Part shown: positions 44,450-56,481 of the stretch, one piece after another | Layout of the letters: the number at the start of each line of letters is the position of its first letter | How positions within the stretch are numbered: the stretch's first letter is position 1 | NCBI GenBank assembly: GCA_029891345.1 | Contig: CM056994.1 | Coordinates: 226,912,991 to 226,976,990, forward strand | Length of the DNA stretch: 64,000 nucleotides | Origin: Dryococelus australis | Lineage: Eukaryota; Arthropoda; Insecta; Phasmatodea; Phasmatidae | Reading direction: 5' to 3' | The notes under the pieces: model-generated | What the model saw: only the letters and a program-made list of their open reading frames with translations | Told to the model about the DNA's origin: nothing | Database searches by the model: none | Position numbers and translations under genes: made by a program

Positions 44450-46920
44450 CATGGACACAAATACACATACTGTCTATTTCATATAAGCGGGGTAAAATCT
44501 GACAAGACAGAGTGACCAAACTACACTCTATGTAAACAGTAAATGCTCTTGTTCATACAGTATTGTATCAGCAAATAAACTGCTGCGGGATCTGTATTGT
44601 TAAGTTGGCTATTTTTATGATGGCTTTGGAAGAAAATAGTACTCAGAACTAAAAATTGTAATTTAAAATCTTAGTTATACTTACAACTTTTATGGTTTAA
44701 ATGATGTTTTTAAAAGCAATATTAAATATTCTTGGCTATTAGAGACTGGACTTTAAAAATGTTTAGCATTTATGAGAGTATGTTGACACATATGAACAGT
44801 AAACATTTCCAGACAATGGCTAGCCATGTTTATGTTTAGAGTTTCCAACCCGGTGAACGGCCGTTGGCGTGTGCTTTTATCTCATTGTGTTTATTACACA
44901 AATATATTGTTGGTGTTGTCGGAATATTTAAACGGTAGTTAATTATTTATTATTTGTTTTTTTCAAGCATAGTTGCTTGTAGGTACCATTATGCATTGTT
45001 TTGAGTGAAATGTAACATTATCGGCACGTGTTTAACGCATCCCTTCCACCACTTTCCTTACCGCCTTCCACTATGAAGTGACACAAATATAATTTACTTA
45101 TCTAAGTTTAAGTTTATTGTATCAGGAAAAGTGCGCAGTGTTGATTTTTTTGAATGATTCTGCAAATAAATTATTTTATGCTAGAGACAAACAAACGTGA
45201 TTTTAGTGAAGTAAACTTGGCAAGGATTGTCATAAAACATGTTCAAGAGGTAGAAAATTTACAAACAGTAAGTTTGCGTGTTTTTAAAATGTATTTGTAA
45301 ATTGTTAACACAATTATTGAAATGCACGTGGTCTGAAAAAGCCGCACTTTCCACACTTTGGAAGTGAGTGAATAATATTTGTTTATCTGTATATATTGTA
45401 AATTCAAAGAGTGAAAGGTTAAATTTGGTCAATGTGTGTGCGTGTATATATTGCTGCATCTGTACGAATACCAACAGCGATGTACGTGTCATGTTTTGTT
45501 TTTTCATAAAAGTTAAAATTTGCGAAGTAAAATAATTTAAATGTTATTTCCATACGAGTAAAATTTTCCATTGCCCCATAAAACAATATTAGTTTCCCTT
45601 TTTCCTCAAAATAAATAAACAGAACCCCTTAAATTTAACTTAGTAGTTACAAAAATAAAATAATTGGAATGCCAACCTAACTGTAACACACTACATTAAT
45701 TACTACATGGAAGTTAGCTACCATCAGATTTTCAGTGCCTGCCATTACATGGAACGCAAGGAAGGAGGAAAATTCAAGTGTGCATTGGACTCAAAACATT
45801 TGTTTACAAACGTCATTTTCTTCAGTGAGAAAACAGCTGCGGTGGAAGGATTAATTGTGGCCGTGCTACTTTTCTAGTACTGTCAAAATTTACCTCACAT
45901 GAAATGGAGAATACCATGAAATAATATAACCACCATAACACAGAGAAACTACAAATGCAAGATTATAATTATTTTAATAGGAGAAAATGCATTGAATGTA
46001 ACTAGTATACTAGAATGTGAAAATCAGGGCCGTATCCTGAAAATTTTGGCAAGGCATGCAACACGAAACTTACTTTGACACTTCACTTTGAACAGAGGAA
46101 TTAAATATTACTAATAACCAAATTAAAATAAAAGGTTGCTGGAAATATCATAAAGTTTTTAGTACTTTTTTCCTCTTACTCTTACCTTCATCTGGATTGC
46201 TTTGAAACACGAGAGAACCACTAACCTTAAAGTATGCCCATATAAAGCTCAAAAGCTTCTCCAGATTTGGATTATACCCTCACATAGGTGTACGTGAAGT
46301 GTAAGAGATCTGTAAACTTTCATTCCTGAAGAAAATTGAAGTATTGAAGTAATACAAAAATATCTAAATTACAACACTCAAACACTTCAACACATTACTG
46401 AACATAATTAAACCCTAAATAAAATCAATAGTGACACCTTAAAAAAAGACAAATTATAGACACACTTCAGCATGTAAAATGAAGAAAAGAACAAAACTTA
46501 ATCCCCAGGGTAACATGTAGTGTTAGTAAAGACACCAATTAAAAAAAAAAAGTACTGTATCCAATTTTTAAAGAAAACCATTTTAATGTTCCAAATAAGA
46601 GAAAGAAAAAAACATAAATCCAGGTGTCACACAGCGAGATTCACAGATCAAATCAAATAATTTTACATCTTAATTTGAAAAGTTTAAAATTCATTTAAAC
46701 ACCCGAGATTCAAAAACACTTAAATTCGCTAGTAGTAAAGCACTTGAATTAGGGTTACGGCAAAGTTACATTTATGCTTGTTAACAAGAATAATTTTAAA
46801 TATGTTAAAAATGTTCATATGTGCCTGACCAAAACGTAATTAAAAAGTAAAATTACGTCTGAAAGTTCACAAAAAATAATTTACGTTTAGGTTTTAAGTT
46901 TTGAAGAATCATTTCCATTG
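44450..46920. other. AT-rich DNA, no gene supported
   Basis: No frame above 82 codons and no motif. A gggccgtatcctgaaaatttt phrase near 46030 could be a transposon end but has no partner. Confidence 0.4.
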
Positions 46921-46924
46921 TAAC

Positions 46925-47586
46925 ATGCTTGGGTACAGCAGAGATTGGATAGGACCCCAACAAGACCACACACATGACTAAGTACAATGTCTCTGCACTT
47001 GTGGAAGGGTATGACCACGTTTATTAATGTACAGTTTGGGCCATGTGTCTCTGGTCAACATTGGTGAGAGCTGGGTGTGCCTAAGTAGATACAGTGTAAA
47101 CTCTGTTCCCAACTGATTCGGTGTACAAGGAGCAGTTAAGAGCCTGGTGGTTAAGTTCGCTTTATTAAATAATTAAAACAAATCATAATCTTAAGACTGT
47201 TAATGTATGTGAACAATGTAGTTTTCTGTACCTGTGTACTTACAAAATTTATTTGGTATAAAATTTGTTGCCAAGCTACTAAACAGTAAAAAAGTTGGAT
47301 GTTTTTGAAGCTTGGCTATCTTTTGGTGACATCTGCTGCAATTTTCGGCCAACAAGGCTCAATTATATGATTCTTACTAGCTTCATATAAAATATCATAT
47401 ACTTTTTCTATGTTATATCTTAGAAGAAGTAATGCATCAGCTCTACTCTCCCACCTGATGTTACTCAAATATTTTACTGTTAAAGAAGTTGTATGTTTTT
47501 TTATATCCCACGCACGCGTGATTTGACGCAGAATAAAGATGTACTTGTACAATGCCAAAGAAAATTATTGCTTCAGTGCATATAAG
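46925..47586 (-). repeat. Near-identical repeat, copy 1 (partner 52178-52867)
   Basis: 660 bp from atgcttgggtacagcagaga to cttcagtgcatata is about 97 percent identical to 52178-52867 in direct orientation. Differences are scattered (gttaagagcc/gttagagcc, cacgcacgcgtg/cacctacgagtg). The right end carries the tail of a transposase-like frame. On the minus strand an AATAAA signal precedes the distal end. Confidence 0.9.
47316..47558 (-). pseudogene. DUF4371/ZMYM1-like (hAT-type) fragment, copy 1
   Basis: The frame contains KKHTTSLTVKYLSNIRWESR and ADALLLLRYNIEKVYD..YEAS. The LTVK.LS.TRWESR.DA...LRY motif is characteristic of ZMYM1-like and other DUF4371 proteins derived from hAT transposases. 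Only this C-terminal piece is present. The upstream part seen next to copy 2 is missing. Confidence 0.65.
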
Positions 47587-47589
47587 GAC

Positions 47590-48495
47590 TGCCGAAATTT
47601 CCCCCAAATTTAAGGTTCCCTAATGGGATCCTCAAAAACATGGCAACAGATGACCAGTAATATTCAATCCTGCCAATAAAATGGTTACATTTTAAGGTAC
47701 ATAATTTGGCATCAGAACTGATGAAAGTGTATCTATCATCTGCAAATTATGGCCGCTGATCATTTGATGTGAAATACCAGAATAGCGATGCCTGGCAATA
47801 ATGGAACAAGATTGAAGTGGTCAATCTACAAGGAAAGTTTGGTACAGACAAGACAACTGAGTCACGCAATGGTCAGCAAATAGATGAACTATTAAGAAGG
47901 CAACGGATAACTTTAGACCAGAAATGGTAAAAGTGAAGACATGCATTAGCACTACAATAAATAAAGGCCTTGGTCCACAAAAAAAAAAAAAAAACAACAA
48001 CAACAACAATTGCTGGTCAAAAGACCAAGAGGGAAAAAGTATACACACAGAATGATGGCTTCCACATGGCTCAGGCAAAACAAAAACCTACTAAGTGAAA
48101 TCCATCCCTGGAGGACCAATCGTTTTCTTTACCAACGTCACACCTATGCTGCTACATTGAAAATGGAGGAACTACAATGCTTCCCAACAGTAATATTTTA
48201 AGCCTGCAGCCAGGAAATCTACACCAGTTTGTTTTATTTCTTACTATGATAATTACTTACGGATTAGGCATTGTAATAAAGCCATGTTATACAAGTGCAT
48301 GAATTCACAGACATCTTGTAGGTGCAGACAGACACAAGCACAGGCAAACAAAATGTATGCAATTTGGACATTGGGAACATGAAAGTAACACACATCATGG
48401 TCATTTAGTCATTCTTCCCATGCCCCCCTCCCCCCCAAAAAAAATACCTATACTACTAAAGTAAACATAAGTAACCAATAGATTGGTAACAAAAT
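47590..48495. other. Unassigned DNA
   Basis: Includes a poly-A/caacaa tract near 47980-48008. Short frames on both strands lack motifs. Confidence 0.35.
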
Positions 48496-48500
48496 TGTAC

Positions 48501-48765
48501 TTGCCAACCATAAAAATCATCTGGGATCTCAAGAGCATGTTCCTTGCAATTGAGAATGCATGGTGTCTTTACAAGATTTTTCTTCTGCACACTGTACAAA
48601 TGTTGTTGAAATGAGTTTGTGAAGTTTGCTTTGGCAGTTTCCAGTTCTTCATTAAGCACAACGCAAACAGCACTCTCTCCTGATGAAATCACTCCTTCAA
48701 TCACATACACCATGTCGAGGTCAGATCTAATTTTTCCGTTCCTAGTAGAAAATTCTTCCAGCAGA
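48501..48765 (-). CDS. Internal coding exon of an unidentified host gene (upstream-most of three seen)
   Basis: 265 bases on the minus strand, bounded by a strong acceptor (tttttgcatgtttcag) and a donor (GGCAA/gtacaa), open throughout. The peptide reads LLEEFSTRNGKIRSDLDMVY, VIEGVISSGESAVCVVLNEE, then FQQHLYSVQKKNLVKTPCIL and HALEIPDDFYGWQ. This is balanced, globular-looking sequence, unlike the chance frames around it. It starts by completing a codon (one base) and ends in phase 0, so it can join in frame to the exon at 25027-25326. No family is recognised. A MITE-like element starts 165 bp upstream at 48931. Confidence 0.6.
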
Positions 48766-48930
48766 CTGAAACATGCAAAAATGAAAGCACTTGCAAATAC
48801 ATATTACCAAAAATTTCCCTGTCTAACACAATCATTTATTATCACCCTGATTTCTACATTATGAAGATACAATACACAAAGCATGTTTAGAATACAAAGA
48901 TGATAGGAACATAACACCAGAAGCAACTCA

Positions 48931-50250
48931 GGGTAGTATTCACAGTCATGTCTCAAGGCTGAGCTTAGATCAGTCTTGGTCGAGACCATCTTATTTCTCA
49001 AGACAGTGTTATTTCCGCACCATGTTTCATAGTCAACAAACAAGACAATCTTCGTAAAGGCAGCGTGCTCAAGACATAGCTTATATTTTACCAAATCCAG
49101 CTTGGTTAAGCACACGCTTAAGGCATGCTACAAAGGCTCGAATTAAAACAAAACATGGTGGCTAGACACAAAATAGAAATAAATACATATTTTTTGTCAC
49201 CACGACAAAATATATGCATGATACTATATGCAAATTGAAAAATAAAGTATTCCAAATAATACACAAATATTGCAATACATAACAACATGGTTAAAACGAA
49301 CAAAGTGACAATGCGGAGAAAAATAATGAAATTGCTTTTCTTGCTTAGGAAAATACTGTGGACAAGTGTAAAAGGAGATTGTAAAGAAAACTGTATGAAT
49401 AATGTAATTTGTTTATACAAACAGGCAGAAAATAATTCAGCACACTATCGAGAACATCACTTTTGAATGGAAGTGATCAAAAGCAAATATAGGGCCAAGA
49501 CATTTTATATAACTTTTTGATTAAAAAAAAAAGTCCTGCGTATTTATATTTACAAAACTTCTTCTTTTATTTTCAATTCATCACACAGTATGTGATTATA
49601 TTTTGTTTTTTGTTATGTACATATAAGCTTATTGTAAATTACTATTATTATTCAGAAGAAAAAAATGTTTTTGTAAATAAATTGCATTGCCTATATTGTT
49701 ACTGCTTCGTAATTAGTGGAACTTAAGTTCTACCATGCGAATTACATTAAAAAATTAATGGTCAGCCTATTTGTTCAGTTACAGTTGTGTTAAAAACTTT
49801 CCCAGAGTAGGGCAATTTAAATTTTCGTCTAAATACGTAGTTAAATTATTAATCCCAACACAACACATGTTTCGCTATCGCCATTTTGCAGAAATATTCT
49901 CTAGTTCCGACGTACGAAGTTATCCAATAAGCATCTGCTGCTTAAAAAAGCTCAGTCTCAAGTCACCTCTACAGTGGACTTGGCAAAGACAAGCTTATTT
50001 GCCGTCTTAAACAAGGTCTCGATGACTATGAAATGTAGTTCAAAATCGCAATCTCAAGCCGTGAATATGGAACTAAAATATTCAGTCTTAAGGCACACAA
50101 ATATAAGACAGTCTTCATAAAGACCACCTTGTTTGCCTGTGCTTGAAACAAGCTTAAGTGATGTTCATGAAATGTAAATACAGACTTGAGACACCAAATA
50201 TGATTGTCTTGACAAAGCTAGAACTCAAGATATGATTATGAATACCGTCC
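48931..50250. mobile_element. Terminal-inverted-repeat element (GTATTCA type), non-autonomous
   Basis: Left end gggtagtattcacagtcatg followed by tctcaagg. The right end on the minus strand is ggacggtattcataatcata followed by tcttgag. About 21 of 28 terminal positions agree. Further related gtct(c/t)aag and catgaaatg phrases recur inside the right third, showing repeated subterminal sequence. The middle (49140-49760) is AT-rich with only hydrophobic chance frames. No transposase. Target duplication not determined. Confidence 0.6.
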
Positions 50251-50259
50251 TTAAATTCT

Positions 50260-52170
50260 TGGGGCCCACAGTAGGGCTAAACCACATCTTACAGAGTACC
50301 TATAAGATGTAGAGCACTTTAGAATTGAAACACAACTTAAAATACGTACATACGTATTTTGATATGGAATGCACACACAAAAAATAGGAATGTGAATGAA
50401 AAAAAAGTTCAATATTTTGAATCGCTTATTTCTTATATTTTTTCACAATAGCTCAACCTACTGTTGGAACATAACATATATTAATTAATATTTATTTCTG
50501 GAAAGTAACTTTTCTTCCTTTCAGTTCAGCAAACTGTTTTATAAACCAATCTGTATCCAAATAATTATGTATGTCATTTTCAAATGACATGGTGGCCAAG
50601 TGACAACAGTAGCAGTTATTGATATAAAATAAGCTTCATATTAGTATGAGCTTTGAAAACATTCTCTTCCCATTGAGACCAGTAAAGATGAAAGTATCCA
50701 AAGTGATACAAACACATTGAGGAATGTTTCAGTCAGGTTATTCTTGACAATGCAGTTCAGTAATTTAGCTGGAGAAATTACTGAAGGTAACATGGATGGA
50801 AGTTTGAGCAATTCCTAATGAAGTTCTGTGTTATCAGTGCCTGTTAATACATTTTGAAGTTATTCACATTTTTTAAAGTTCCTTGCTGTAAAGATACTTG
50901 AATTGATGCCATATAAGAAATTTAAATACTTACTGTGGTTTGCAAATAATTCAAAATTATGGCTTGGAAGTCATTAATATTATCAAGAATCCTGCAAAAG
51001 ATGTTAATCTTCAAAGAACCTTTCCTTGGAATTATGGGTTCATATTATACTTCTTAGTTAAACTGTCCCTAGGCATTTTTCCTTTTTACAATGCCTTCTC
51101 TTCTTTAAAATTGATGTTTGTATTGAGTGTAGAGGTAGCTTCTGTGGCATCTGCTTCGTATACTAATGACTCCGTTGTCAGACCTTGTTACTTACACATT
51201 GCAAAACAAAAGGGTCGTACAGTAATGTGTAGTTCAAGTTGGATTAGGAAGGGGGGGGGGGGGGGGGCGTAATGACTGCAGACTAGCCGTAGTCCTTAGA
51301 CGTTTCTCTTTCAAACAGGTAGATGTTCACTCATTTGACGTGTCATGACAGTATCACATAATAGTTATACAAAAGTGGTAACCCACCACGGATCACAGAA
51401 AGGGCCGGTGAAGCATCATACATTGTCTAACCCTGTCTTGTGACGACATGCTAGCTCCTTGCGCCACTCAGGGACAGAAACAAATGTAGGCTCCACCACA
51501 TGGTTCCTATGCGGCTTGGTTCCCTCATGACTGAGAAAGGAATATGTCTTGTGGTCAGAATATATGGATGATACGAAGGCTCAACCACTTGGTGTGGCAT
51601 TGGACTCCTTAGCATTCGGGACATTTGGGTCTCTAGACAGAAATTTCAATGCGGAGAAATTCCCATGCGTGGTAAAGGTGAGGGCTGATGACAGTGGTGT
51701 TGCAGAGTGCCTAGACTGACGATGTACCTGTAATGGGTGCAAGATCTGCGCTGTGATGATAGTGGGGAAAACACTGAAGGAACTGGAGAATTAGTACAAA
51801 ATTCCCATTATGCTTTTTTTAAGGCTGTGACCAGGGCCAAAGTGTGAAGAGTCAACCTGAAATAAAAGTAAAACAGTTTGGAAAGGCCTGCCTAGTTTGA
51901 TCCTGGCTGTAAGGGAAGGACATTCCTCCCCCATTCATGGGCCTGGGATAAGCTGCTGCTTCTAGCCTGAGCTATGATTGCATTGCCAGCCTTGTCAAAC
52001 ACAAAAATTCCATGGAATGTAAGTCGTACTCAGGGATGATAAATTTGACACCACTATAATTTATCTCTGGTAACCAATTCATGACAGGAGTTTGGATCTG
52101 TTAAGACAGTGATTGACTTAGAGAACATCACGAGGAATCCCCCTACCAGTGAGTGGTCGACTCACTGAGC
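50260..52170. other. Unassigned DNA, GC-richer from 51.25 kb
   Basis: 50260-50930 is AT-rich. The plus-strand frame 50940-51272 runs into a poly-G tract and lacks motifs. 51370-52170 has the composition of a transposon fragment on the side of copy 2, but no domain could be read. Confidence 0.3.
51250..51267 (+). repeat. Poly-G tract
   Basis: An 18-base G run (aaggggggggg...cgt). Potential G-quadruplex and assembly weak point. Confidence 0.85.
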
Positions 52171-52177
52171 TGTGACA

Positions 52178-52867
52178 ATGCTTGGGTACAGCAGAGATTG
52201 GATAGGACCCCAACAATACCACACACATGACTAAGTACAATGTCTCTGCACTTGTGGAAGGGTATGACCACGTTTATTAATGTACAGTTTGGGCCATGTG
52301 TCTCTGGTCAACATTGGTGAGAGCTGGGTGTGCCTAAGTAGATACAGTGTAAACTCTGTTCCCAACTGATTCGGTGTACAAGGAGCAGTTAGAGCCTGGT
52401 GGTTAAGTTCGCTTTATTAAATAATTAAAACAAATCATAATCTTAAGACTGTTAATGTATGTGAACAATGTAGTTTTCTGTACCTGTGTACTTACAAAAT
52501 TTATTTGGTATAAAATTTGTTGCCAAGCTACTAAACAGTAAAAAAGTTGGATGTTTTTGAAGCTTGGCTATCTTTTGGTGACATCTGCTGCAATTTTCGG
52601 CCAACAAGGCTCAATTATATGATTCTTACTAGCTTCATATAAAACATCATATACTTTTTCTATGTTATATCTTAGAAGAAGTAATGCATCAGCTCTACTC
52701 TCCCATCTGATGTTACTCAAATATTTTACTGTTAAAGAAGTTGTATGTTTTTTATATCCCACCTACGAGTGATTCGACGCAGAATAAAGATGTACTTGTA
52801 CAATGCCAAAGAAAATTACTACTTCAGTGCATATGCCAAAGAAAATTACTGCTTCAGTGCATATAGA
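52178..52867 (-). repeat. Near-identical repeat, copy 2
   Basis: Direct-orientation partner of 46925-47586, 5.25 kb away. Close to its right end a 30-base segment (atgccaaagaaaattactac and following bases) is tandemly duplicated, giving copy 2 an extra 30 bp. Beyond the right end copy 2 continues into more of the transposase-like gene, and copy 1 does not. Confidence 0.9.
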
Positions 52868-53112
52868 ATTATTATTTTTTGGGCTCCGACATTTCTTCCC
52901 TTCACTTTTGAGCCATTATTATAATCCTGATCTCCCATTATTCTAGAAGGAATTTTTAATTTGGCACGCAGACCAAGCAAAATTTCTTCTATTCCTTTAC
53001 TTGAAGAATAGTTCAAAGGTACAAATGCTACAAAATGTTCTTGAATTATTGCACCCTCCTCTAGTTTAGATTCAACAAATCATAATATCATTCTCATCTG
53101 TTCTATATGACT
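52568..53112 (-). pseudogene. DUF4371/ZMYM1-like (hAT-type) relic, copy 2, longer
   Basis: Reading right to left, 53112-52862 gives IEQMRMIL.FVESKLEEGAI, QEHFVAFVPLNYSSSKGIEE, ILLGLRAKLKIPSRIMGDQD and YNNGSKVKGRNVGAQ. These are the ...E.F..F......G..I...........RGQ.YD..S.MSG...G.Q motifs of the DUF4371 domain (here RIMGDQDYNNGSKVKG). After a gap that has lost the C.AH.LNL segment, SLTVKYLSNIRWESRADALL follows at 52735-52676. Stops and the 30-bp duplication break the frame. Not functional. Confidence 0.7.
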
Positions 53113-53322
53113 GACATATGTACAGCCAAATATTAATGTACTAGGGGTTAACTTGAGACATTTTTTTTGGTACTGTCACGGGGCTAGAACAGTTACCATG
53201 TTAAAAAATTTGGTTATCAGACAAAGACTGAAAAAAAAATTGCATCAATATATGTACGTAATAATGAAATGATGTGAAATGAAATCAACATTGAAACGAC
53301 TGTGGTACCATTTCATATTTCT

Positions 53323-53436
53323 CTATCCACTAAACCACTGTGGCCCCACTTAACATAGTTCTATCCACTGAGACACTACGGCCCCACTTGGAATCGCTCT
53401 ATCCACTAAGCCACTGTGGCCCCACTTAATTAACTC
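53323..53436 (-). repeat. Three tandem 38-bp units carrying a tRNA A-box-like motif
   Basis: Units start at 53323, 53361 and 53399 with ctatccactaagccactgtg-type sequence, then gccccactt. On the minus strand each reads ccacagtggcttagtggatag. tggcttagtgg fits the RNA polymerase III A box (TRGCNNAGTGG), and the surrounding sequence resembles the 5' half of a tRNA. No B box was found downstream. The middle unit has two changes in the box. Confidence 0.6.
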
Positions 53437-53439
53437 AAC

Positions 53440-54065
53440 ATTGAAGCGAGACATTTAAAGTAAACAGAAATGATGTTCCATTACCTTAATATATCTAGGC
53501 AATATTCTCTATGCATTAATGCAAAACTTTTCATAGGGAAAAAGTAATTAAAAAATGGGTTTTTAGGGTAAAAGGTAATTATTGCATTATCTGATCTTGC
53601 CAAAATCTGAACTTGATCTGTATTTTACCCTGAGGATTCACTCTGCAAAATTTGAAGAACTTCTGTTGAGTTTCAAGGGATGTTGAGGTAATATAGAAAG
53701 AAAGACAGAGAGACAGAGATCATCTACTTATTATATAGGATAGTAAGAGGATTTTCGAACCTCATGCTAGATGTGATTCTGGATCCAACAACTTTACATC
53801 TATAATTTTATTTGTTATAGTTTCATTCAAATAATGAACTTTGTTTCTTCACAAGATATTGTAAGCAGATTCTTAGCCTTTACAAAGTCAAATATAGTTA
53901 GGTATATGATCAATTAGATGTAAAAATGTTCATTGCCCTTTCTCTTGAAATGACAATCTCTAATGACCAATTAATTGCAATACACACAGCAAATGCTTAA
54001 GAATGTAATGTAAATGCAATATTTCTGCTTTTATGAATCTTTGATTTTCTTGGTTGATACTTTTA
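53440..54065. other. AT-rich DNA, no gene seen
   Basis: Contains a short agagagacagaga stretch near 53700 but no other feature. Confidence 0.4.
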
Positions 54066-54067
54066 TT

Positions 54068-54690
<623 letters not shown>

Positions 54691-54927
54691 GAGGGACATA
54701 TATATATATAATATAGACACACACATACATACATACAACACCAGAATTTTCCTAAATTGAAGTTTACTTCGACTTTTGAAACAAATTTTTTTTATTTTGT
54801 ACCAAATATCTGCTAAACATTCATTTCCAAAAAAGCAAGATTAAATACTTAATTTGTGTAATCAGTGTAATAATGATGCTAATGTAAAATAAATTATTTA
54901 AAGTTTTTAGTTTTGGTACGAAGAATA

Positions 54928-55312
54928 CACAGTTGAATCACATTATTATGACCTCCTGCTAGAAGTGCCATCTACAATGAGTAGTCCACGACGTGGGATG
55001 GTGAAACGGGTATATAATATGACAGACAGGCTGGCTGTACACAGAACACTTCCTTCTGTCATGGGTAGGGGAAGCAATTTAACCGAGAAGTAAAAAGGGA
55101 TGATCATCAGCTTTCAGGTCAAGGGAGGCAGCATTTAGGAAACAGCGACGTTTGTGAACTCTTCACGTGTCTCTGTGGTAAAGGTGTATCATGAGTGGAC
55201 AAATGGCATCACTGGGAATAACCATCGTGGAAACTGCGGAACTCCATGCACCACTGACTCCCGAAGTGAACATTGACCACGATGGTGTATGAAGGCCAAC
55301 TGACAGATTACA
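54928..55312 (+). mobile_element. Truncated Tc1/mariner-like element with transposase N-terminus
   Basis: The left terminus CACAGTTGAATCACATTATT then atgacc follows a TA at 54926-54927, as expected for Tc1/mariner insertion. From about 55065 the sequence reads GRGSNLTEK, KGMIISFQVKGGS, ATFVNSSRVSVVKVYHEWT-like residues and NGITGNNHRGNCG (stops present), a Tc1-type helix-turn-helix DNA-binding region. The catalytic domain and right end are missing. Sequence switches near 55312 to LTR-derived sequence, so this copy was interrupted or deleted there. Confidence 0.65.
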
Positions 55313-55460
55313 GTAAACATTTAACTTGTTTTATTTATTGGCAACCCTGGTATCAACAAACTCTCATTATTATGTAGTCAAAGTCTCCAACTCACGCTGA
55401 GCTAGTTTGTTGGTGTTTAATGAGGACTATAACGAGAGAACAGGACCATAACCTGTTACA
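55312..55460 (+). repeat. LTR 3'-part fragment (reverse complement of 59673-59815)
   Basis: cagtaaacatttaacttg through to cctgttaca is the reverse complement of the 3' end of the LTR at 59673-60323, about 92 percent identical. It is not followed by a primer-binding site. Confidence 0.8.
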
Positions 55461-55554
55461 AAGGTAACAAGAGAACACTTCAAATTCGTATACACAAGAA
55501 ATAAAATTGCAGAAATATTTATACTGTTTGTATTAATTACGCTTGAGGAAATTT

Positions 55555-56015
55555 TAAATTGCAGCCACATTGCACAACATGGTGAAACAAGGAAAATAAA
55601 ATAGGTCACCCTTAGCTTACATGACCGACTGCTCGAAAACAATACATTTTCAATGAGGAAACTTTTGATCAATATATAGGGAAGCACGACCTTTCTCAGG
55701 TATGACACCAGTCAACGAGCACTAGCACAACAGTTCATCGCAGCATAGTCCTTTGTCAGCTGTCAGTCGGACAGCCTGCAACGAGTGATCATGTTACTCG
55801 CACCGACCAGCGCCCACGATTTAAACTTATTGTATTTCGGACATTTCAGTTGAAATATCTATTAAATTTATTTTTCGTCAGTGCGAGGAGTCAATAGGGC
55901 GCTGGGAGAGAAAATAACAATTTTCTCTCGTCTTCGTAACTCTTGAAGTGATAAGTTTTGTTTTATGAAGGCTGCCATTCTGTCTTGTTTTTTTTTGTTT
56001 GTCAGCTGCGGGTGT
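55555..56015 (+). repeat. LTR 5'-part fragment (reverse complement of 59868-60322)
   Basis: From ttgcagccacattgc to cagctgcgggtgtcaa this is the reverse complement of the first two thirds of the LTR at 59673-60323, about 88-90 percent identical. It lies after, not before, the 3' LTR piece at 55312, so the LTR is permuted here. The 85-codon frame starting 55965 straddles its edge and is not called. Confidence 0.8.
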
Positions 56016-56019
56016 CAAC

Positions 56020-56480
56020 TTGAACCTGTCACACCCAAAAACTTACTCCTATTGCCAAGATCCAAGGCCATTATACACACTGGGGAAACCTTTTCACACT
56101 TCATCTCTATGTTCTTAAAACTAAACACACAACACCCCCAAACTTTATTCGTTGTCAAAAAAGAAAAACTCTTCATGTTAGTTGTAACCTTTGATTTAAC
56201 ATACACTGTTAAATTGAAATAATTTTTTAATTTACTTCAAAACTATCCTTTTGTAGCAAAATAATCACATTCTTAAACATGGACATCATAACAGGAGCAA
56301 TATCAATAATACCCATTTTACCCAAGTTCACACTCCATCATTATAATAAAGTACACATTTAAACTATGTTTTCTTGGTTTTCAAAATTAATCTGCAACGT
56401 ACCTCAAAATTTTTCAAAATCAACATGTAATACGCAGCAACATACGAGCAACCTTTCTTGAGAATGATCAAAATACATTT
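56020..56480. other. AT-rich DNA between LTR fragment and inverted repeat
   Basis: A minus-strand frame (56206-56015) with ALDLGNRSKFLGVTGS has no recognised match. Otherwise nothing supportable. Confidence 0.35.
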
Positions 56481-56481
56481 A

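Noticed and set aside
50940..51272. 110-codon plus-strand frame
   Set aside because: Ends in a glycine run from a poly-G tract and shows no domain or splice signals.
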